A model generated the notes under the pieces. The model ran no database searches. It worked only from the letters and a program-made list of their open reading frames with translations, and was not told where the DNA came from. From LMUY01 sp965199105 (GTDB lineage Bacteria; Pseudomonadota; Alphaproteobacteria; Acetobacterales; Acetobacteraceae), in NCBI GenBank assembly GCA_965199105.1, contig CBDAQO010000002.1:434001-498000 (forward strand): a stretch of 64,000 bases of DNA. The letters run 5' to 3'. Both the position numbers and the translations under genes were made by a program. This document shows positions 58,240 through 64,000 of the stretch, in pieces. Positions within the stretch are counted from its first letter, which is position 1, and every line of letters starts with the position of its first letter.

Positions 58240-58267
58240 CGGGGTGCAAAGCCTTGTTGCAACCCCG
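58240..58267 (-). terminator. Imperfect GC-rich hairpin between ubiK and ybjN genes
   Basis: CGGGGTGCAA (58240-58249) pairs with TTGCAACCCCG (58257-58267) with one bulge and a 7-base loop. It lies after the ubiK stop on the minus strand. No T-run follows, so it may be a weak or Rho-assisted terminator or an RNA-processing structure. The rest of the 58156-58282 gap shows nothing recognisable. Confidence 0.4.
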
Positions 58268-58282
58268 CGTTGTTGCAGGTGC

Positions 58283-58597
58283 TCAGATGCCGTTGGGGTC
58301 AGGAAAGTCGACGTCAGGGGGTAGCGCCACGCTGCTGCCGGCGCCCTCGAGCACGGCCACGCGACGCTCCAGCTCGGCCAGCTTGGCCTCCGCCACTTCC
58401 TGCCCGGCGCGGGCGTTGGCGGCCATCTGCTGCACCGCATCGAGGTCCTCGCGGCGCACCAGGTCCAACTTGCGGATCACCTCTTCGACGCGGGCGCGGA
58501 TGGTGGCTTCGGCCTCGTCCCGCAGCCCGGTGAGCGCGGAAAAGGCGCCGCCGGCAACGCCAGCCAGGTCGTCGAAGAAGCGGGGACGGTCGTTCAT
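58283..58597 (-). CDS. ubiK: Accessory factor UbiK family protein (BMFP)
   Basis: A 104-residue small helical protein of the UbiK/BMFP family. An N-terminal membrane-associating segment (MNDRPRFFDDLAGVAGGAFS) is followed by a coiled coil, EEVIRKLDLVRREDLDAVQQ and AEAKLAELERRVAVLEGA. UbiK helps ubiquinone synthesis by assisting UbiJ and lipid binding in Enterobacteria. The placement near ybjN and proC is usual in Alphaproteobacteria. It is divergent from pdxA. Confidence 0.87.
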   Translation of the reverse strand: MNDRPRFFDDLAGVAGGAFSALTGLRDEAEATIRARVEEVIRKLDLVRREDLDAVQQMAANARAGQEVAEAKLAELERRVAVLEGAGSSVALPPDVDFPDPNGI

Positions 58598-58681
58598 GGC
58601 GCCAGACTCCTTGTCTGCCTAAGAATATAGCGCATTGCGCAGGGTTTGCACGGCGTGCCGGATGGTGTTTGGCTGCGGCGC

Positions 58682-59659
58682 ATGAACGCCAAGCCCCTTG
58701 CCCTCACCATGGGCGACCCCGCCGGTATCGGTGGCGAGATCACCGCTGCGGCCTGGCGCAGGCTGGCGCCGGAGGGGCCGGTGTTTGCGGTGCTGGCAGA
58801 CCCGTTCTGGATCGGCAGCCTCGACGTGCCCATGGCGGTGGTGACGTCGCTGGAGGACGCCGCCGACGTGTTCGCCACCGCCCTTCCGGTGCTGCCCGTG
58901 CCGCTGCCCGCCATCGCCCACCCGGGCCGCCCCGACCCGGCCAACGCACCGGCGGTGATCGCCAGCATCGAGCGCGCGGTGGCGCTGGCGATGGCGGGGC
59001 AGGCCGGCGCCGTGGTGACCAACCCGATCAGCAAGGCCGTGCTGTACCAGGCCGGCTTCCCGCACCCCGGCCACACCGAGTTCCTGGGCGCGCTGACCGG
59101 GGGCAGCCCGGTGATGATGCTGGCCTGCCCCCAATTGCGCGTGGTGCTGGTGACCATTCACCAGGCCTTGCGCGCCGCGCTCGACGGCGTGACCACGGAC
59201 GCGATCCTGGCCGCGGCGCGGGCGACGGCGGCGGCGTTGCGGCGGGATTTCGGGATTGCACGGCCACGGCTGGCGATTGCTGGGTTGAACCCACATGCAG
59301 GGGAAGCCGGAGCGATGGGCTCCGAGGAGGTCGAGGTGATCATGCCAGCCGTGGCAGCGCTGCAACGCGAGGGGATCGACGCAACGGGGCCCTACCCGCC
59401 CGACACCCTGTTCACCGAAACCGCGCGCGGGACGTATGACGCCGCGGTGTGCATGTACCACGACCAGGGGCTGATCCCGCTCAAGACGCTGGACATCGCA
59501 GGCGGCGTGAACGTGACGCTCGGGCTGCCGATCATCCGCACCTCGCCCGACCACGGCACCGCGTTCGACATCGCGGGGCAAGGCCGGGCCAACCCGGGCA
59601 GCCTGGTGGCCGCGTTGCGCATGGCAGCCGAACTGGCCGAGCGGCGGGCGGCGGCATGA
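58682..59659 (+). CDS. pdxA: 4-hydroxythreonine-4-phosphate dehydrogenase
   Basis: A 325-residue PdxA that oxidises 4-phosphohydroxy-L-threonine in the DXP-dependent vitamin B6 pathway. Family segments are LALTMGDPAGIGGEI, VVTNPISKAVLYQAGFPHPG, GHTEFLG metal histidine, GLNPHAGEAGAMGSEE and the C-terminal CMYHDQGLIPLKTL and RTSPDHGTAFDIAGQGRANP. ATG at 58682 gives the normal N-terminus. The stop overlaps pdxJ as ATGA, so the two B6 enzymes are made together. Confidence 0.96.
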   Translation: MNAKPLALTMGDPAGIGGEITAAAWRRLAPEGPVFAVLADPFWIGSLDVPMAVVTSLEDAADVFATALPVLPVPLPAIAHPGRPDPANAPAVIASIERAVALAMAGQAGAVVTNPISKAVLYQAGFPHPGHTEFLGALTGGSPVMMLACPQLRVVLVTIHQALRAALDGVTTDAILAAARATAAALRRDFGIARPRLAIAGLNPHAGEAGAMGSEEVEVIMPAVAALQREGIDATGPYPPDTLFTETARGTYDAAVCMYHDQGLIPLKTLDIAGGVNVTLGLPIIRTSPDHGTAFDIAGQGRANPGSLVAALRMAAELAERRAAA

Positions 59660-60366
59660 TCCGCCTTGGGGTCAACATCGATCACGTGGCGACCATCCGC
59701 AACGCCCGCGGCGGCAGCCATCCGGACCCGGTGGACGCAGCGCTGGTGGCCATCGCCGCCGGGGCGGACGGGATCACGGCGCATCTGCGCGAGGATCGCC
59801 GCCACATCCGGGACGGCGACATCACGCGGTTGCGCGAACGCATCACCGTGCCGCTGAACTTCGAGATGGCGGCGACGGCGGAGATGGTGGCGCTGGCGCT
59901 GGAGCTGCGCCCGCACGCCGCCTGCATCGTGCCGGAGCGTCGGGCGGAGGTCACCACCGAGGGCGGGCTGGACGCGGCCGGGCAAGTGGACGCGCTGCGG
60001 CCGATGGTGGCGGCGATGCGCGCGGCGGGCATCCGCGTGTCGCTGTTCATCGACCCCGCCCGCCGGCAGCTCGAGGCCGCCGCCGACCTGGGCGCGGCCG
60101 CGGTGGAGCTGCATACCGGAGCCTACGCGGAGGGCCGGCCCGGCGAGTTGGAGCGGCTGCGCACCGCCGCCGCCGCCACCGCCGGTCTGGGCCTCGAATG
60201 CCACGCCGGGCACGGGCTGGGCTACGCCAACGTGCAGGCCGTGGCGGCGCTGCCGGAGGTGATGGAGCTCAACATCGGGCACTTCTTGATCGGGCAGGCG
60301 ATACTGGACGGGCTGCCGGCCGTCATTGGGCGGATGCGCGAGCTGATCCTCACCGCTCGACCCTGA
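59656..60366 (+). CDS. pdxJ: Pyridoxine 5-phosphate synthase
   Basis: A 236-residue TIM barrel joining 3-amino-2-oxopropyl phosphate (the PdxA product) with deoxyxylulose 5-phosphate to give pyridoxine phosphate. It opens with MIRLGVNIDHVATIRNARGG, contains AHLREDRRHIRDGDI, the glutamate-bearing LNFEMAAT and CIVPERRAEVTTEGGLD, and ends with ECHAGHGLGYANV and MELNIGHFLIGQAI. It overlaps pdxA by ATGA and the GNAT gene by TGATG. Together with pdxA this supplies both late ring-building steps. Confidence 0.96.
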   Translation: MIRLGVNIDHVATIRNARGGSHPDPVDAALVAIAAGADGITAHLREDRRHIRDGDITRLRERITVPLNFEMAATAEMVALALELRPHAACIVPERRAEVTTEGGLDAAGQVDALRPMVAAMRAAGIRVSLFIDPARRQLEAAADLGAAAVELHTGAYAEGRPGELERLRTAAAATAGLGLECHAGHGLGYANVQAVAALPEVMELNIGHFLIGQAILDGLPAVIGRMRELILTARP

Positions 60367-60920
60367 TGTTGTGCACGGCGCGCCTGCTGCTACGCCCCTG
60401 GCAGGAGAGCGATCGACAGCCCTTCGCAGCCATGTCGGCGGATCCCGAGGTCATGCGCTATTTGGCCACACCCGCGACCCCTGCAGCGGTGGATGTGTGG
60501 ATCGAGCGGCAAATCGCCCATCAGGTCGAGCACGGCTTCTGCTTTTGGGCTGTGGAGGAGCGGGCTAGCGGCACGTTCGTGGGCACCGTTGGCCTGCTTC
60601 AGGTTGGCTACATGGCCCATTTCACACCCGCCGTGGAGCTTGGCTGGCGGATCGCCCGAGCTTTTTGGGGCCTTGGCTATGCACCGGAGGCTGCGCTCAG
60701 CTCGATGCAGTTTGGCTTCAAGGCGCAAAGGCTGCCTGAGATCGTGGCGAATGCCTGCGAAGCGAATGCGAAGTCGCGCCGGGTCATGGAGAAGCTCGGC
60801 ATGACTCACGACCTAGCCGATGACTTCGACCATCCCCGCATTGCGGAGGGACATGCGTTGCGCCGGCAAGTGTTATACCGGGCACGCCCCGTTTCGCGTG
60901 AGGGCGATACCCGCGCATAG
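60366..60920 (+). CDS. GNAT family N-acetyltransferase (RimJ/RimL type)
   Basis: A 184-residue acetyltransferase with the RimJ/RimL pattern: TARLLLRPWQESDRQPFAAM, the strand EERASGTFVGTVGLLQVGYM, the acetyl-CoA motif ELGWRIARAFWGLGYAPEAA and the end VANACEANAKSRRVMEKLGM. ATG at 60366 overlaps the pdxJ stop (TGATG). Its position after pdxJ does not define the substrate; protein N-termini or small amines are both possible. Confidence 0.9.
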   Translation: MLCTARLLLRPWQESDRQPFAAMSADPEVMRYLATPATPAAVDVWIERQIAHQVEHGFCFWAVEERASGTFVGTVGLLQVGYMAHFTPAVELGWRIARAFWGLGYAPEAALSSMQFGFKAQRLPEIVANACEANAKSRRVMEKLGMTHDLADDFDHPRIAEGHALRRQVLYRARPVSREGDTRA

Positions 60921-60934
60921 CTTGGTTCACAGCT

Positions 60935-61465
60935 CTACTTGTGAGAGAAGCAGCCCATCTCGTAGCAGCCGAACAGGGCGACCGCGCCGGCGCCGATGGC
61001 TAGCTTCTCGCCGGTCGAGAGGCCACCGGCATGGGCGGCTGGAGCTGCGCCGGTGCCGCTGCCGATGGTGGCGCCGATCCGCTGGGCCTGTTGTGGGCCG
61101 CCGTTCGCCGGCAGGTAGTCCACCGTCACCTGGTGGCCCGGCGGCAGCGAGCCGACATAGGCTGCAAAGGCTTGCAGGCTCGGGAACACCGTGCCATCGA
61201 CCGCGATGATCTGGTCGCCCGGCTTAAACCCGGCCTGCGCGCCGGCCGAGCGCGGACGCACGCCGGCCACGCGCAGCAGCTCGAACGTCATCCCCGCGTC
61301 GGTGATCACCTCGCCGCGGCGGACGTCCATGCCTAACGCCCCGCCGTTGTGCGGCAGGCTGGCGGCTTGGTCCGGCGGCAACAGATGATAGCCGATCTGG
61401 TTGTCAGCGCGGGCCAGGCTGGGCAGCAGCAGGCAGGCGGCAAGAGCGGCAGCGGCGAGGCGCAT
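60935..61465 (-). CDS. Secreted PDZ-domain protein
   Basis: A 176-residue exported protein. The signal peptide MRLAAAALAACLLLPSLARA precedes a PDZ domain (about 48-125) with AGAQAGFKPGDQIIAVDGTV and the carboxylate-binding-like stretch. No protease domain is attached, so it may act as an adaptor or substrate-binding module in the periplasm. The end (GAVALFGCYEMGCFSHK) has two cysteines. It is adjacent to a YidB gene in the same orientation, 3 bases downstream. Confidence 0.8.
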   Translation of the reverse strand: MRLAAAALAACLLLPSLARADNQIGYHLLPPDQAASLPHNGGALGMDVRRGEVITDAGMTFELLRVAGVRPRSAGAQAGFKPGDQIIAVDGTVFPSLQAFAAYVGSLPPGHQVTVDYLPANGGPQQAQRIGATIGSGTGAAPAAHAGGLSTGEKLAIGAGAVALFGCYEMGCFSHK

Positions 61466-61468
61466 GGC

Positions 61469-61930
61469 CTAGACCGAGACCGTGCCTTCGTCGGGAAGCT
61501 GACCGTCCGGGGTAGCGGCGTGCACCGCGTTGGGCAGGTGCTGAGAGAGTTGCGACAGGAAGTCATTCGGCTCCATGCCAGCCTGGCTCGCCATGTTTTG
61601 CACCTGGTTCTGCCCGAACACCGACTGCAACTGGCTTGGCGATACCGACTGGTTCTGCCCGTTGCCGACCCAGGATTGCGCGATGTGGCCGAGACCGGCC
61701 TGCTCGAACTGCGCCACCAGGCTGCCCAAGCCGCCGCCCATCGCGCCGCCGCCCATGCCGCCCCCACCCATGCCGCCCATAGCGCCGCCCATCCCCCCGC
61801 CGGCGGTGCCGCTGGCCATGCCGCCGCCCATTTGGCCGCCCAGCAGGCTGCCGAGCACCCCAGCCATCGGCGAGTTGCCGCCGCCGGCGCCGCCGAGCAC
61901 GTTGCCGATGATCGAATCGAATAGGCCCAT
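61469..61930 (-). CDS. YidB family protein (DUF937) with a Gly/Met-rich segment
   Basis: A 153-residue protein of the YidB/DUF937 family. The N-terminus is MGLFDSIIGNVLGG and the C-terminal half contains LGSLVAQFEQAGLGHIAQSW, VSPSQLQSVFGQNQVQNMAS and FLSQLSQHLPNAV, the DUF937 signature. Between them is a glycine- and methionine-rich low-complexity run (about 31-68). The function is unknown. It lies just downstream of xerC on the same strand, and the PDZ gene follows. Confidence 0.85.
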   Translation of the reverse strand: MGLFDSIIGNVLGGAGGGNSPMAGVLGSLLGGQMGGGMASGTAGGGMGGAMGGMGGGGMGGGAMGGGLGSLVAQFEQAGLGHIAQSWVGNGQNQSVSPSQLQSVFGQNQVQNMASQAGMEPNDFLSQLSQHLPNAVHAATPDGQLPDEGTVSV

Positions 61931-61948
61931 GGTGTCACTCCTCCAGGT

Positions 61949-62865
<917 letters not shown>

Positions 62866-62869
<4 letters not shown>

Positions 62870-63495
62870 GCGCCGGCGGCCCGCTCCAACACGGCGCTCA
62901 CGGCGCGGCCGAGGAAGGCCAGCGGGGCGGCGCCCTGCCCCGGGTGCAGCCGGCAGTGCTCGCGGGAGGCCAACGCGAGCAGCGCGCCGCCCGAAAGGCG
63001 CACCAACGCGTCCACCTGAGCCAGCGGCGAGGCGGCGCCGTGCAGCAGGCCGGTGTCGCTCGGGGCGTCGCGGAACACCACCTCGCGCGGGCCGAGCAAG
63101 CGGCTGACGGCGCCTTGCGGCAGCTTGCGGGTACCGGAGCGCCCGTCTTCCGCGCACAGGGTGGCGGCGTCCAGGCCGAGCAGCCCGGCCAATTCGGCGT
63201 GGATGAACTCGACCGGCTCGGGCGTGCGGATGAGCGCCAACACCGCCTCCCGCACCAGCCCGGCCAGCCCGGCGGCGGCGCGCCCGGCGGCCAGCACGCG
63301 GTCGGCCCGCTCGCCCTCGGCCAGCGCGTGGGCGCGCTCCTTGGCCAGCATGGCGGCCATGTGGTCGGCCATCTGCTCGCCATGCAGCCGGCGCGGCGGG
63401 TGCAGCACACGGTAGAGCTCGGGGTTTTGCGACAGCCAATCAGGGTTGGCGCGCAGGAACGCGGCCACCGCGTCGCCGGTGGTGGGGCGGTCCAT
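62866..63495 (-). CDS. DUF484 family protein
   Basis: A 209-residue protein with the family start AVAAFLRANPDWLSQNPELY and RRLHGEQMADHMAAMLAKER, followed by a GAF-like domain (about 70-205). The usual genomic partner is xerC, as here, and the family has been linked to recombination, but its mechanism is not established. ATG at 63495 is used; the in-frame TTG at 63507 is the alternative. It is divergent from priA. Confidence 0.86.
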
Positions 63496-63588
63496 CACCG
63501 CGCGCAACCCGGGCGGCCGCGTCCAGCGCGGCAGATGGCCGCGCCTGGGGGCTTGATGTCTGGGGTCGCGCTCGTCACCAACTGGGGC

Positions 63589-64000
63589 ATGCCTCCCACC
63601 TCGATGCTGCCCATCCTACAAGCGAGCGCAGGCGTCCGGAAGCGGGTTCCGGTCCTGCTGCCCTACCCGTTCGCCGGGCCGTTCGACTACGCGGTGCCGG
63701 AGGGGATGGATTTGCGCCCGGGGGACCTGGTGCTGGTGCCGCTGAACCGGCGCGCCGAGGTGGGCGTGGTGTGGGACGCGCCGGCGGGCGACGCGGTGCC
63801 GGCGGCCAAGCTGAAACCGGTGGACGCGGTGCTGGACGCGCCTGCGATGGTGCCGGCGCTGCGCCGCTTCATCGACTGGGTGGCGGGCTACACCCTGGCG
63901 CCGCCGGGCGACGTGCTGGCGATGGCGCTGCGGGTGAACGCGTTGGCGCCGCCGGTGGCGCAGCCGGGCTGGAGCCTGGGCGCGGTGCCGCCGGGCGCGC
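63589..64000 (+). CDS. priA: Primosomal helicase PriA, N-terminal part (runs off the edge)
   Basis: The reading frame from ATG 63589 is open to the window end and encodes the PriA N-terminal DNA-binding domain: RVPVLLPYPFAGPFDYAVPE, LRPGDLVLVPLNRRAEVGVV, and later PALRRFIDWVAGYTLAPPGD, matching the 3-prime-OH recognition fold. ATG at 63556 or 63604 are alternative starts; 63604 fits family length slightly better. The helicase and zinc domains lie beyond position 64000. The divergence from DUF484-xerC is usual in Alphaproteobacteria. Confidence 0.85.
   Translation, partial: MPPTSMLPILQASAGVRKRVPVLLPYPFAGPFDYAVPEGMDLRPGDLVLVPLNRRAEVGVVWDAPAGDAVPAAKLKPVDAVLDAPAMVPALRRFIDWVAGYTLAPPGDVLAMALRVNALAPPVAQPGWSLGAVPPGA

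Overview
The window is GC-rich, almost fully coding DNA from an alphaproteobacterium, most likely Rhodospirillales and probably Acetobacteraceae-like. That placement is inferred from base composition, from protein families, and from gene orders usual in that class: priA / DUF484 / xerC, ubiK / ybjN / proC, pgsA next to moaD-moaE, hom-glpX, and an ArsR-methyltransferase regulator in front of metH. No rRNA, tRNA, CRISPR array, intact insertion sequence or prophage was recognised. Most genes are chromosomal metabolism and signalling. Many neighbours overlap by 1-4 bases (ATGA, GTGA, TTGA or TGATG), so translational coupling is common.

Region by region. 1-3.4 kb: a PAS-GGDEF-like protein, a zinc-ribbon protein, a DUF2891 protein and a secreted protein whose C-terminus is encoded by a CTAG-bounded repeat. 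3.4-7.5 kb: an apparent polyamine or amine operon (acetylpolyamine deacetylase, class III aminotransferase, periplasmic binding protein). 7.5-9.5 kb: pentapeptide-repeat protein, LysE exporter, cysteine phosphatase. 9.6-13.0 kb: a compact set of acyl-CoA-dehydrogenase-fold protein, PIG-L deacetylase, NodS-like methyltransferase and family 2 glycosyltransferase, which I regard as the best candidate for an undescribed pathway. Beside it, at 13.1-13.25 kb, is a 23-codon ORF with a near-perfect Shine-Dalgarno sequence and a strong hairpin. 13.4-18.8 kb: flavin reductase-like protein, MFS transporter with an 18-bp tandem repeat, MpaB-like oxygenase, secreted beta-propeller, TauD-type dioxygenase. 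18.9-22.2 kb: ATP-dependent DNA ligase and its MBL-fold exonuclease, separated by a coiled-coil gene and a second repeat copy. 22.4-27.5 kb: chemoreceptor, PAS protein, FemAB-like acyltransferase, DUF2934 protein.

27.5-36.1 kb is a divergent pair of transcription units around a perfect 20-bp palindrome. Rightward are an ArsR-methyltransferase regulator (SahR-like) and metH. Leftward are a CobW-like mini-protein, a DUF488 protein, a Rieske oxygenase, egtB and egtD. The shared operator suggests that methionine recycling and ergothioneine synthesis respond to one S-adenosylhomocysteine signal. 36-43.8 kb: Crp-type regulator, lone Flp pilin, dihydropyrimidinase, a Tat-exported molybdoenzyme with its cytochrome b and a secreted partner, and a kinase / OmpR regulator / MarR (PetP-PetR-like) set. 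43.9-50.9 kb: membrane protein, MoaE, MoaD, lipoprotein, MobB, PgsA, rRNA methyltransferase and class I PHA synthase. 50.9-55.4 kb: OmpA-like lipoprotein, AlaC-like aminotransferase, homoserine dehydrogenase, GlpX. 55.4-60.9 kb: phasin, TetR-like regulator, ProC, YbjN, UbiK, PdxA, PdxJ, GNAT. 60.9-64 kb: PDZ protein, YidB protein, XerC, DUF484 and the start of PriA, which runs off the right edge.
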